Below are positions 1 to 10,016 of a stretch of 64,000 bases of DNA, one piece after another. Position 1 is the first letter of the stretch. Every line of letters begins with the position of its first letter. The notes under the pieces were generated by a model. It made no database searches and was not told the DNA's origin. It worked only from the letters and a program-made list of their open reading frames with translations. This stretch comes from Trifolium pratense (Eukaryota; Streptophyta; Magnoliopsida; Fabales; Fabaceae), in the NCBI RefSeq assembly GCF_020283565.1, contig NC_060059.1, positions 49,496,572 through 49,560,571 on the forward strand, written 5' to 3'. The position numbers and the translations under genes were made by a program.

Positions 1-1773
1 ATCACCATATGTTCCATTGTTTTCGATTTTAATAATGTTTCAGCCACTGCTCTTCCATTTATTACCTCGCAAACACTGATGTTTGAAGGAAATCAAGTTT
101 AGCTTAAATCCATCTTCAACAACATCTTGAAGCTTATCAATCTTCACTCAATTGCAACATGCAAGTCAAATCAACTCAGGAAACTCTCAAATATATAATT
201 TATGTTACAGCCCTAAGCCCCAAATTCTATTCTTTCAATTCTTTCTTGCATGTACAAGAAATTCATTCAAGATCAAGCTTCTAAATTTCTAAGGAACTAA
301 GGTATAGATATTGGTTCAAATCTCCTTTTCCATTGTTTGAGCTTCAAAACAAAATCGAATCTTTACCACCTCTTGGTCTGGTGTTGTTAAAACTGATTGG
401 TATGATTAGAATAGTAATGCATGAATTCTATGGAATTGTAGTTAAAAATTCGTATGACAGTACAGGTATTAACCGAGTCATAGCGGTTGCTGTGTAGCCC
501 AGATTTGTGTAATTGTTAGAGTTTCGGATTCTACACTTAATTCTCTTCAGTTTGGATATAAATTTGGTATGTTTTGGATTAGAAATGGATTCAGAAAACG
601 CGTTTGAAGTTGGGATATTAATGCTGGAAAGTGCTTACGGGTTTTGGCATGAATTTTGCAGAATAAGCTAAAATGTGAGTTTAAGTTGGGTGAATGATTC
701 CATTACTGATTATGTATGCTTAATTGGCTGAGTAAGAGTTTGGTGTGAAGTTGAAATGCACAAATTAGAAGTTGGAAGTCAGTAGCAGTCTTGTGTAGAA
801 AATCTGTCGCGGGTTGCATATGTGAGTAGCACCATCGGATGGTTCTAAGCGGGCGAGATGGCTCGGTATTGCTAGCAATTTCAGGTGGGTTCCCTTAGAG
901 CCTTAAACTCTAGTTAGTTTTAGCTCCATTAGTTTCCCCAAAATTTATGCATGACAACATTAGTTTAGATATGATAATAGTATCCCCAAATTATGAATTG
1001 TGCATGATCACATAAGTTTAGGATCAATTAGTGTATGAGAGGAGCTTAATCCCAAAGCTTCTCTCCATTTTAATCATGTAATATATGTTGCATTATTCAT
1101 GGCTAGCGAGAAAAGGGATTTGTGGTGAGAAGTCTTGTAAAAATGGTGAAAAACATGAAAACAGAGTACTGAACTGATAATCTCGCTAAGCGACGTACTT
1201 CTGGCTAAGCAAGGATATCAGCTCAGAATTCTGCAGAATTTGAAAACAGGAACTGTATTACTCTTTTGATTCCCCAATCTTTCTAGATGATTTTCTGTGA
1301 ATAATGCAGATATAATCCTTAATTAAAATGTTAATTACACATTAAGTTATGATAATCAGGAAATCAGGACAAGTTAGTTACCCAGGGAGGGAATTCATGG
1401 GCAGGATAACAATCAGGATAGTTATGTTAAGGAAGTCAGTCAATCATGGTGGTTACTTATGTACCACGTTATGGGATTCGAGGAATCCAATCATGTTACG
1501 ATTGTGAGCTTCATGTCGTGTCGATGCGTATAATCATCGACGACGGATATGTCAGGCCTCTGAGATCGGCTCACCTCAGAGTGTCTTAGTTATGTTAAAA
1601 TGAACAAGATATTTAATATGTGTTACACCTTTATATTATTATGTTTATGAAATCATGTTATGAAATTATGTTAAGACTGACAATCAGGATCAAGGAACTT
1701 TTAGTTCATCAGTTGCCCCCGGTGTAAACACCAATAGTAACTGGGTAGTAGGAATCCACTGAGACGAAGTGAC
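1..1773. other. Unassigned non-coding flank
   Basis: I see no coding region longer than a few dozen codons and no recognisable RNA gene here. The texture is unlike the array on the right: mixed AT-rich DNA with a short direct echo around 1184-1206 (gctaagcgac, then ggctaagcaa) and a GC-richer patch near 1515-1575. It could be part of another LTR or a retroelement flank, but I found no paired terminus inside the window. The last five bases, 1769-1773 (gtgac), directly abut the proposed end of the element C LTR, so they would be half of its target-site duplication. The partner cannot be checked because the other end of element C is missing. Confidence 0.4.
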
Positions 1774-3438
1774 TGAAGTAGCAAAGTTTTTCACAAGGAA
1801 GGGGGGGTTTGAATTGTGAACCTTTTTAAAATTAAACTTAAGTCACAAAATAAATGGTTAGCAATAAAACTAATTTTGTGCTCAGTGAGATCGTTCTAAG
1901 AATGATCTGTGCTGTGTAAAAACAGATGCAGAAAATAAAAGTTTAAGGGAAAGAAGATAAACACAAAGAGTTATCCTGGTTCACCCCTAATCTTTGGGTT
2001 ACGTCCAGTCCCCACCACCTGTGAGTTTGTCCACTAGAATCACTTAAATGTTACAGATCCAAGACTTACACATTCACCTTGATCTTGACCTAAGATCAAC
2101 AACTTACCAAAGCTCCTAGAGCTTTGAACTTTCCTAGTCAACTTGACCAATCAACACTCAATCAATAGTCACGTATTGACTTGAGCAATTACAATATAGA
2201 TGATTTGTTTCTAAGCTTAATTTCAGACTCACTATAAAAGAGAAGCCTAGATGGAATCACTCTAAAGAGGTTTGTACTCAGATTTACAAAAGAGTGACTT
2301 AAAAAGGACTTTGAGCTAAAGAGATTGAATGAGATTTATATCACTTGAATTGCTTGAAAACTCTTGCTCTTTCCCTTGGACTTGATTGCCTTTTATAGAT
2401 GCTTGCTTGAGATTGAAGCTTGGCCTTCAAGTATATCAGTTGGAGAGTAAAATAGAGCTGTTACTCAATGCTCTATATGCAGCAGACAACTTCTGCATAA
2501 TGTGCAGATTCTCTGTTCAGTCTTGGAACAGTCTTGATTTCCTTTTGACTTTGATCCATAAGATCCAAATATGTGTGAGCTGTTATCAAGTACATATGAG
2601 TTGTTTCTTACTTCCTTCCACTGTCATGTATCAGATATAGCCGTTTGGATGCTCAGAAAAGGACTCATGACAGTTGGGAATGGTTTTAAAAAAACTGTGT
2701 GCAGGATCAGTCTTGCATCAGTCTTGAAACAGTCTTGAAACAGTCTTGACTGCACCAGCAAATAAGATGAACATTCATCCTTCCTTTCTTGTGGCATGCA
2801 GCTGTATAATAGCTCTAGGTGCTGATCAGTAGTAGCCTTAGCTTGAGAATAAAAACCAGCTGGAATAGTACATGAGCATATGAGACAAAAAGTACTTCTA
2901 TGACATCACATTGAAGAATGTTCCCAAAATGGTCCTTTAGCAAGTACATCACAACTCATACTTAAAAATGTGTTGTTGCATTCTGATTGGTCTAGGATAT
3001 GTGATCAGATGTTTTCATTGGATGATCAATACCATGAGAGATCAATGCTTGTGATTCATCACATGACTAGGAAAACATATACTTAAATTCCATCACATGT
3101 TGTTGATCCCAAAAGAGATTATCTCCTGTAGTGATTTGGTCCATAAGTCCATTGTAAAGTGCTTATTTGTTTTGTTCTTAGTTGACTTGAAAAACCAGAA
3201 AGCACTTATTCCAAAACGTGCTTATTGTCAAAACTGCAGTCTGTCTGCTAAGAATGTTCTTAGAATGGTCTTGAAATAGCTTTGCAGGATTTTTACTTTG
3301 CAAGTGGTTTGTTAGAATCTATTTAATCTTATGCCACTCAAAAGCACTTGTTAGATAACAAAATGATCAGAATCATTTAAAATATAATTAAAGATGTTTG
3401 TAATCTTTAAAACATCAAAAGTGGATTTTGCCTCAACA
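1774..3438 (-). repeat. 3' LTR of element C (about 1665 bp)
   Basis: On the minus strand it begins TGTTGAGGCAAAATCC directly after a polypurine tract and ends near the plus-strand tgaagtagcaaag. The outer part carries a G-rich tract followed by ttgaattgtg, the same arrangement found just inside the ends of the LTRs of elements A and B. The outer boundary (1774) is set by that analogy, because only one LTR copy is in the window; an alternative start a few bases earlier is possible. Inside, the word cagtcttga or a close variant recurs about six times between 2516 and 2755, a U3-like repeat cluster. Confidence 0.7.
2391..2397 (-). promoter_or_regulatory. Probable TATA box of element C LTR
   Basis: The minus strand reads TATAAAA within a GC-flanked context, roughly 1.05 kb into the LTR from its 5' end. 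This is a plausible U3/R boundary signal. It is assigned by motif and position only. Confidence 0.45.
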
Positions 3439-3452
3439 ATCTCCCCCTTTTT
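3439..3452 (-). other. Polypurine tract of element C
   Basis: The minus strand reads AAAAAGGGGGAGAT immediately before the LTR start TGTTGAGG. The same 14 bases stand at the matching place in elements A and B, which supports both the tract and the LTR boundary. Confidence 0.8.
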
Positions 3453-3918
3453 GATGATGACAAACTTCTTTAATTTAGATTTTAAAAATGATTTCTGATT
3501 TAATCAAATGATAAATGTACTAGTGTTTTTATCAAAAAGCTCCCCCTCAATTTATGCATTCAATTTCAAATTATCAAGATAAAATTGAGCAAGATAAAAA
3601 AATCTGAATCATAACATATTCTTAATCATACATACTTCAAGTGAGCATTACAAACCATGTGTTCAACAAGATTAAGATCAAAAGATGATTCAAAACAGAT
3701 GCTTAAGACTTAGATTACATAATGCTAGAAGTTCTATCCTAAGATTAAAACTTCCTACAATATCTAGTCATCAAAAGTTTTCAAAATTTAAACACAGTAC
3801 AAAAACAAACACAATACATAAGCAGAAATATTAAAAATCCTAGCATTCTTGAAACAAGCTTCTTCTTCTTTTTCTCCCCCTTTTGTCATCACAAAGAGTG
3901 GAGGGACTGCAAAGGTTT
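3453..3918 (-). other. 3' untranslated region of element C
   Basis: This non-coding stretch lies between the end of the env-like ORF and the polypurine tract. It holds two further G5-type purine tracts on the minus strand (near 3541 and 3875), in line with the multiple polypurine tracts reported for Sireviruses. Unlike elements A and B, I find no small antisense gene here; the space is also much shorter. Confidence 0.6.
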
Positions 3919-4154
3919 TTAAGGAGACACAGTAGGGCTGAAAGCATCAGAGGATGGATCATTCTCTGGCTGAGGGAATTCAGGAATGTGTGGAGGAGGA
4001 TGAGCTGGAGGATGAGGGATATTGAGAAGAGGACAAACATGATCACAGAGCCAGGTGCGATAGTTTTGTTGTTCAAGCATGATATGCATAAGCAGATTGT
4101 TCTGCTGCATCATAGCTTCCAAAATCTTGGTGGTTTCTCTCTTGGTTTTGGAAA
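3919..4154 (-). pseudogene. C-terminal fragment of the split env-like ORF of element C
   Basis: This is the 3' end of the minus-strand env-like ORF whose main part lies at 11252-13264. The Athila-like element inserted between codons here: after allowing for one copy of the five-base duplication, the reading frame on the two sides is in register and ends at the stop at 3919-3921. The fragment encodes about 78 residues, first charged and glutamine-rich (a coiled-coil-like stretch with repeated Met and Gln), then a proline-rich tail. The placement downstream of pol and the Met/Gln-rich then Pro-rich end resemble the accessory ORFs of related elements. Confidence 0.8.
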
Positions 4155-5389
4155 TGATGACGAATCGTCACACTCTCTAATCCAGGCCTATTTTAGCAAC
4201 ATTGGATGCATTTTAGTAGGTTTTTAGCAATAAATATAAGAGAAATCTAACCATAAGCTTGATTACTTGTTTTGCAAGAAAACAGGAAAAATTGAAGGAA
4301 ATGGATGTTTTTCACTACGCTGGGGGCGTAGCCCATCACGCGCCGCGTGATGGAGCTCACAGGGAGCCAAGATTTTCACTCTGATCACGCGCGGCGGGAC
4401 ACCTGACCACGCGCGGCGTGAAGCCTTGTTCAAGAAGAAGATTGCTCTCCGACTTGATCACGCGCCGCGTGATACCGTTATCACGCGCGGCGTAGCTGAT
4501 GGATCTGCAACCACGCGCGGCGTGATAGATCTGACGCGCGGCGTGGTTGCGTTCAGTATATATGGTTTCTGCATAATTCTGTTTTGGGGTTGGAAAATTC
4601 TGCAAATTTGATCTACATTCTGGGTTTGGAAACTTCAAGATTGGGATTCAAGACTCCAGAGGATAGCTCCAAGCACATCGATAGCATGGATTCACAAGCC
4701 ATGACGTTGAAGCTAGGACGCGAACGAAGGGAGATGAGGAGCTAAGCTTCTTTGGAGGTAGGATCTAGGGTAGTCTAGGATGTAGATAGATCAGTTGTAA
4801 TCTGCTATATGTGTAAGAATCTACTCTGTTCATAGTGTTGATTTAATGCAATTCGATGCTTAATGCTTTATAATCCTTCATTAGTGTTGTAATGATTTCG
4901 AGTTAAGTCACGTGCGAGAGTATTGATTTAATTTCTGAACTGAATTGCATTGAGCGCTCGAGTGTTTCCGGTCGAGAGATTGAGACATAGAGTGTAGCGA
5001 ACGATTGACGCGCATTAATATCATTCGTTGTAGGTAGCTTCCGCCCGAGAGATCGGGGGAGTATCGACAACGAATAGAGTGGATTTTGACAAGAGATTGC
5101 GATTCACTAATTTGTCGATCTAGTTGTGAACACTTGAGTAGATTCCTATGATATAGTAGATTGCATGTGGTTTAGCTATAGACTAGGCGATTCCGATGAT
5201 TCTACCTCGCTTTTCCATTATATCAAAGCACGTTTTCTAACAATTCATCACTCAACTTACCCCCAATTTATGTGTATTTCTTGCATAATGTTTATGAGCA
5301 CTATTCGACTAGTTTAATCACACAATCCCTGTGGATCGATATTTTTATTACTACGTGGTAATTCGTTCACTTGCGAAAATTATCCATCA
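4155..5389 (+). repeat. 5' LTR of the Athila-like element
   Basis: It is a direct repeat of 10017-11251. It begins tgatgacgaatcgtca, whose first bases form a short near-palindrome, and ends ttatccatca. It contains a cluster of GC-rich palindromic words near 4335-4545. Open frames of 61-93 codons inside it occur at the same places in both LTRs and look incidental. Confidence 0.93.
4335..4545. repeat. Cluster of CACGCGCGGCGTG-type palindromes in the LTR
   Basis: At least seven copies of a 13-15-bp CpG-rich imperfect palindrome (tcacgcgccgcgtga, ccacgcgcggcgtga and close variants) are spaced 15-60 bp apart in an otherwise AT-rich LTR. The same cluster is in the 3' LTR at about 10197-10407. The motif could be a DNA-methylation target or protein-binding site; no function is shown by the sequence. 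Confidence 0.8.
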
Positions 5390-5395
5390 AGTTTT

Positions 5396-5413
5396 TGGCG
5401 CCGTTGCCGGGGA
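5396..5413 (+). other. Primer-binding site, tRNA-Asp type
   Basis: TGGCGCCGTTGCCGGGGA starts six bases after the 5' LTR. It is complementary to the 3' end of plant tRNA-Asp including CCA. Athila-group elements commonly use this primer. Confidence 0.88.
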
Positions 5414-5521
5414 TTGTGATTGATTCGACAAGGCAATAGTGTTCATATTTTCTGTGTTTTCTTTATTTTTCTGTTTGATATTTTTTCTACCGGAGCGTTC
5501 TACTTGTGTGTTTCCTTGTGC

Positions 5522-6643
5522 ATGCGGAGGACAGGTCCCGTTGAGCTACAATTCGATCCCGAAATTGAAAAGACAGCGCGCGCAATTCGGAAGGCAACAA
5601 GGGAAGCTCAAGCTTCAAGAGAACAAGCTTTGCTAGGTGGCACACCGGACTGTCAAGGACAGATCTTAGCCATAATGGAAGAAGAGCACGTTCCACCGGT
5701 TCCTCAACCACAAAGACGTACTCTTGGTGATTATGGGAGAAGAGACAATGACACGTTGGCAAATCAAGGCTTTCAGCCGGCGAATCCTGTCTCATTCGAC
5801 ATCAAGAACACGGTCCTCTCCGCCCTAAAAGAGAACCCTTATTCAGGATCGGAAGCTCAATGCCCGAACTTACACTTGTCTCACTTCTATGAAGCCTGCG
5901 ACTATACCGATCCACCGGGGGTGAGCGAATCGGACAAAAGACTGAGGTTATTCAAGCATTCTCTCACCGGCCGTGCTAAAGATTGGTTGGACACGATACC
6001 CGCCGGAACGATTGAGACTTGGAGACAGCTGGAGCGGAAGTTCTTAGATCGTTACTTTCCCATTCACAAGTTTCTAGAAAGAAGGGCTGAAATTAGCAAC
6101 TTCGAGCAAGCGGATGGGGAAACGTATGATGCTTGGGAGAGGTTCAAAGTTTGTCTTAAAAGGTGTCCGAATCACGGTTTCGATGGCCACAATCAGATGC
6201 AAATGTTTACCCAAGGTTTGAGGGCTCAAACGCGAATGATACTTGACGCATCAGCCGGTGGTTCGTTGAAGAACCGTGACGAAACTGAAGCAAGAGAATT
6301 GGTGGAAAGCATGGCTCAAAACGAGTATAGAGCTACTAATGATAGAGGAGCCAAGAAGAAAGGCGGAGTGTTGGAATTGGATACTCAAACAGCACTATTG
6401 GCACAGCAAAAGCTAATGACTAGCCAAATGGAAGCAATGATGAAGCTGCTGTCCAATCCACAAGTTCAATCTTCTCCAATAGGTAAAATTGACAATGTGC
6501 CCTGTGATTTTTGTTTGCAGGACCACCCAAATGGCGGATGCTTCCCGGAGGGTTCAGAGGAGGCTCGCTACTTAGCCAATTTCCGGAAGCCGTACAACAA
6601 CAATAACAACGGTTCCGCCATTTGTTATTGTTTGATTTTATGA
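5522..6643 (+). CDS. gag: Gag protein of the Athila-like element, 3'-truncated
   Basis: This is the structural capsid protein of a Ty3/Gypsy element. The open frame extends upstream to 5420 but only from a TTG codon; the first in-frame ATG is at 5522, giving 373 residues, and I take that start. The middle third carries the retrotransposon gag domain (hydrophobic patterns LFKHSLTGRAKDWL, WRQLERKFLDRYFP and ETYDAWERFKVCLKRCP). A Cys/His-containing segment near the end (CDFCLQDHPNGGC) is typical of Athila gag. After an asparagine run the frame leaves retroelement sequence at about 6613 and ends within about ten codons in CACTA-derived DNA. In intact relatives gag continues into a pol polyprotein; here that continuation is gone. 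Confidence 0.85.
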   Translation: MRRTGPVELQFDPEIEKTARAIRKATREAQASREQALLGGTPDCQGQILAIMEEEHVPPVPQPQRRTLGDYGRRDNDTLANQGFQPANPVSFDIKNTVLSALKENPYSGSEAQCPNLHLSHFYEACDYTDPPGVSESDKRLRLFKHSLTGRAKDWLDTIPAGTIETWRQLERKFLDRYFPIHKFLERRAEISNFEQADGETYDAWERFKVCLKRCPNHGFDGHNQMQMFTQGLRAQTRMILDASAGGSLKNRDETEARELVESMAQNEYRATNDRGAKKKGGVLELDTQTALLAQQKLMTSQMEAMMKLLSNPQVQSSPIGKIDNVPCDFCLQDHPNGGCFPEGSEEARYLANFRKPYNNNNNGSAICYCLIL

Positions 6644-7080
6644 TTAATAAAAATTTGTTTAGTTTTGAGTTTATAATAATAAAAAAAAATTAAAAAGAAA
6701 ATATTTAGATAAAAAAGATATTTTTTTTTAATTTGGAAAAGGACATATAATAGCTCTTTTGCAAAGACCGCTATTAAAAGATGACCTATAATAGCGTTTT
6801 CAGGGCACGGGCGCTATTAAAAGTTGTATGCTTGAAGAACTATAATAGCGTTTTCCGAATAAAGCGCTGTTAAATGTCGTTTCAAAAGGCCTCCCAGGTA
6901 GCGGTAGTTTGCATACGATAGCGCTTTTTACCAAAAGCGCTGTTAAAAGTGGACTTTTGATAGCTTTTTTAAGCGCTATTATATGCACCCAGACTTACAA
7001 TAGCGGTAACAGTAATAGCGTTTTTAAGCGCTATTAAAAGTTAAAACAAGCGCTATTAAATGCCCTTTTTTGTTGTAGTG
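6613..7080. mobile_element. Terminal fragment of a CACTA (En/Spm) DNA transposon
   Basis: The right edge, read on the minus strand, begins CACTACAACAAAAAAGGGC, the classic CACTA terminal inverted repeat. Inside it are about a dozen short subterminal repeats of the form taatagcgctttt, in both orientations. The left inverted repeat is missing: the fragment fades into AT-rich DNA and joins gag at about 6613 (boundary approximate). It occupies the place where protease, reverse transcriptase, RNase H and integrase would be encoded. No transposase coding sequence is present. Confidence 0.8.
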
Positions 7081-7087
7081 TATCACC

Positions 7088-8608
7088 ATGTTGACACGGC
7101 TAACCGGGAAGGGAAAGAAGAAGAGTGATGCTAATCCAACACAAGAGCCACCAAAGAAAGCAAGAACAAAGATGAGTGCAAGCAAGGGCCAATCTTCTCG
7201 GTCCGCTCAAGCATCTCCTCCTCGCCGGAGCAGTGTTACCCGGCCACAAGTTCATCCTCACTTCATTAGTGAAGTTCATGAGAAAAGGTACACACAAATT
7301 CGAACCTTTACTATTAATCAAGAGAAGGGTTTTGGTGAGGATTTGCTGAATGGTGTGGCTGAGATAGGAAATGAGGTCAAGTCTAGGGGATGGGAGAAAT
7401 TTAATAAGTTGATGATTAAAGATGAGGTTAATCCTGGCAACCAGATGTGGGCTAGGGAGTTCTTTGCAAATGCCTATTTACCGGATCAACCAATGTTTCC
7501 GGAATATATTTCTGTGGTTAGGGGTGTTAAGGTGAGTTATTCTTTTGAAACTATAAACAATCTGCTTGGTTGTGCTGCGGGAGGCGTGTGTGAACTCTTG
7601 CGTGATAGAGAGAGGATCGACAAGAGTGGGATCGAAGTTAGGGAGGAACTGAAGAGTATAGTGTGTCGTCCGGGAGCAATGTGGCTAGCCCACTCAGCAG
7701 CTTCTCTCCCTAGAAGGTTGAGCTTAACAAGTTTTAATCCCGTTCACCGAGCTTGGGGTGAATTTTGGTTGAAGAATGTGAGGGTTGTTGGTAACAATTC
7801 AGAGATTCAGCTTGATAATGCTTACGCGGTCCGGTTGTTGGTTGAAGGGAAGTATATTAATCTGGGGTATTGGTTACAAAAAGATCTTCATGAAATAGCC
7901 AATCATCCGAATCCCACTTTTACTTTGGGACATTGCAATCTCATCGCTGCTTTGTGTAGGGCGAATAATGTTCCAATGAATGTGCAAGAAGGTGATCTTC
8001 ATCCTGTTCGTCCTTTGTCATTATCTTACTTCATCAAAAAGTTTGAGAGAGGCCCTATTGTGCCCCGAGGTGAGGGGAATGCTGCAAGGGAGGAAGCTTT
8101 GAGGGAAGAAGAAGAGATTAATCGGTTTGAAGAAGGTAATCATCCGGATCAACAGGGGGATCCGGTACATGAGTATCACGATATACCAGCTCAGGACCCT
8201 CCTCGTTACTCTCATGATATGAATCAGCTTGCTTCTATGTTGCATCAGATGGAGATTTCTCAATATTCCGGGCTGCCGAATCTCTACTTTGATACCGCTT
8301 CTTCCATGTACACCGAGGCGATGACTTACCGGTCTACTTTCCCTCCTGCTACTTTTGGGACTTTGTATCCAGTTGATACTGATTGGGAGGCACATCAGGC
8401 GAGGGAGCTGACATCATTCCAGGCCAGACAAGCTTACAATTCTGGTTTGAGAGCTTCTGAGTTGGCGGAGATCGAAAGGCGACGCCGGGTTGAGCAGGAT
8501 GAGGCAGCTGCTATGGAGAGGGAGATGCTGGATGTGGATGGGCTGAATCTGAACTTGAATAGCCCGTTTACAAACTACTTCATTGGCCAGCCGGATGACA
8601 CCATTTGA
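7088..8608 (+). CDS. Athila accessory ORF, plant transposon-associated protein (PF20167-like)
   Basis: The 506-residue frame starts at ATG 7088, seven bases after the CACTA end. Residues 1-60 are basic and serine/proline-rich (KGKKKSD, KKARTKMSASK), which could act as a nuclear signal. Residues about 85-310 form a globular region with motifs such as WEKFNKLM, WAREFFANAY, FWLKNVR and INLGYWLQKDL, which I recognise from the domain called putative plant transposon protein in Athila-group elements. The rest is acidic (a run of Arg/Glu near 335-350) and ends in a helical, coiled-coil-like stretch near 450-480. I see no signal peptide or transmembrane segment, so despite its env-like position it is not an evident envelope protein. 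Its biochemical role is unknown. Confidence 0.75.
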   Translation: MLTRLTGKGKKKSDANPTQEPPKKARTKMSASKGQSSRSAQASPPRRSSVTRPQVHPHFISEVHEKRYTQIRTFTINQEKGFGEDLLNGVAEIGNEVKSRGWEKFNKLMIKDEVNPGNQMWAREFFANAYLPDQPMFPEYISVVRGVKVSYSFETINNLLGCAAGGVCELLRDRERIDKSGIEVREELKSIVCRPGAMWLAHSAASLPRRLSLTSFNPVHRAWGEFWLKNVRVVGNNSEIQLDNAYAVRLLVEGKYINLGYWLQKDLHEIANHPNPTFTLGHCNLIAALCRANNVPMNVQEGDLHPVRPLSLSYFIKKFERGPIVPRGEGNAAREEALREEEEINRFEEGNHPDQQGDPVHEYHDIPAQDPPRYSHDMNQLASMLHQMEISQYSGLPNLYFDTASSMYTEAMTYRSTFPPATFGTLYPVDTDWEAHQARELTSFQARQAYNSGLRASELAEIERRRRVEQDEAAAMEREMLDVDGLNLNLNSPFTNYFIGQPDDTI

Positions 8609-10016
8609 CGTCTTTGGTTATGATCTTCTGCTGCTACTACACTACTACTCTATCTCTACTTTTTACTTTCATCTATTTTACTTTCGTTAGTTTGTAATAA
8701 TATTTGATGTTGCTTGGATTTGGCTGGATTGTATTATTTTAACCTTTGAATTTGAATTTTGTCTTGTTTTATTGTGGAATGGCGTTTACTTTTAGAGTTT
8801 GTTTCAATACTTTGGCATGTTCCTTCTAGTTACTTGAGTATCAATTGCTTGATTTTCTCCGTGTGTGATATGTGAAACCTGCAGTGCAATAGCTTGTTGC
8901 ACTCATGTGATCAAGAGGCAAAGGAAGGGAACGCACACTTTTTGACCGGTTCTTTGATTCGACCCAACCAAGAGGTATTGAGCCAAACACTTCTTTTTCT
9001 TCTATGTGTGATATCCACTCATGTATTGTCTCTCGATTTTGCTTGTCGTCTTTTTATTTGATTGGTACTTTTGTAGCACACACGAGGCATGTTCCTTGGT
9101 ACCTTTGAGCCTTTCTATCCACCCTTACATATAATTATCCTTTGCTTAACCAATTTGAGCTGAAAAAGAAAATGTTATTTTGCACAACCTTAAGAACATT
9201 TTGAAAAAAAAAAGGAATGACTTTCTTGGAGGTTAGGCACCTAATTAGTGGTTGATGCGCATTGCTCACCGCTAAGTTTGGGGTTGCTCTTTGGAATTAG
9301 CAACAAATAAAGTTTGGGGTGAGGGTACTAGAGATCTTATAAAAGTTTTGATTGTTTTGATTGAAAAATTTCAAAAATTGCAAGGCAAAAAAAAGAAAAT
9401 GAAGAAAATGAAAAAAAAAAAAATACAAACAAGATGAATGAATGTGAAAAAAATATGGAAAAGAAGTGATAGCCTTGAATTCAAAAGAATTGAAAAACTT
9501 TGTTTGATGATTTGAAAAAATTTCTCTAGTCCACTATATTTCAAAAGGGGTTTGGTTTATGAAAATGTTCTTTGACTAATAGGGGGATCTAACTCCAAGT
9601 TTTTCTACCACTTATCCAAAATGTCACCATCCATCCTAGCCAAGCCACGTTATAACCCTAAATGACCTCTAATGTGTGTGCACAAAGTGAACCGAATGAA
9701 TTCTTAGATTACTTGCAAAATTATTGTTGACTTGCATTGATGTGTTGATTTGAGTGGATTACCAAAAACTGAAGAGTGCATGTGAGTAGTGTGATGAAAT
9801 CATAGAGCCTTGGTCGAAAAGTGTGAACTACTTGAAAATGTCTTGCGGGAACGATTGTGCAATTGAGCATTGTTTGCAGGTGGATCATTGATCATCAGGT
9901 GATTCTCACGTATGTATGATTCGAGTGATTTTAAGGAAAATGCCAAGGTCTTGACACAAAAGCTTGAGGTAAAAGTTGTTTCCTTGAGGACAAGGAAAGG
10001 TTTAAGTTTGGGGTTG
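8609..10016 (+). other. 3' untranslated region of the Athila-like element
   Basis: These 1.4 kb are non-coding, with A-rich runs near 9200-9450 and recurring aagtttggggt words (about 9274, 9310 and 10004). The purine-rich stretch 9986-10000 and the aagtttgggg just before the LTR are the two candidates for the polypurine tract; I cannot choose between them. A minus-strand open frame of 77 codons at 9800-10033 crosses the LTR edge and looks incidental. Confidence 0.6.

Noticed and set aside
2386..3279. Short plus-strand frames of 60-84 codons in the element C LTR
   Set aside because: They lie on the strand opposite to the element inside an LTR, with no domain or signal.
3883..4227. Possible antisense small gene in element C matching that of A and B
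   Set aside because: It overlaps the sense env-like ORF fragment and the LTR edge and has no basic-acidic or SUMO-motif character.
4357..4638. 93-codon minus-strand frame with Arg/Ala-rich repeats in both Athila LTRs
   Set aside because: It is a translation of the CpG palindrome cluster; presence in both LTRs follows from duplication.
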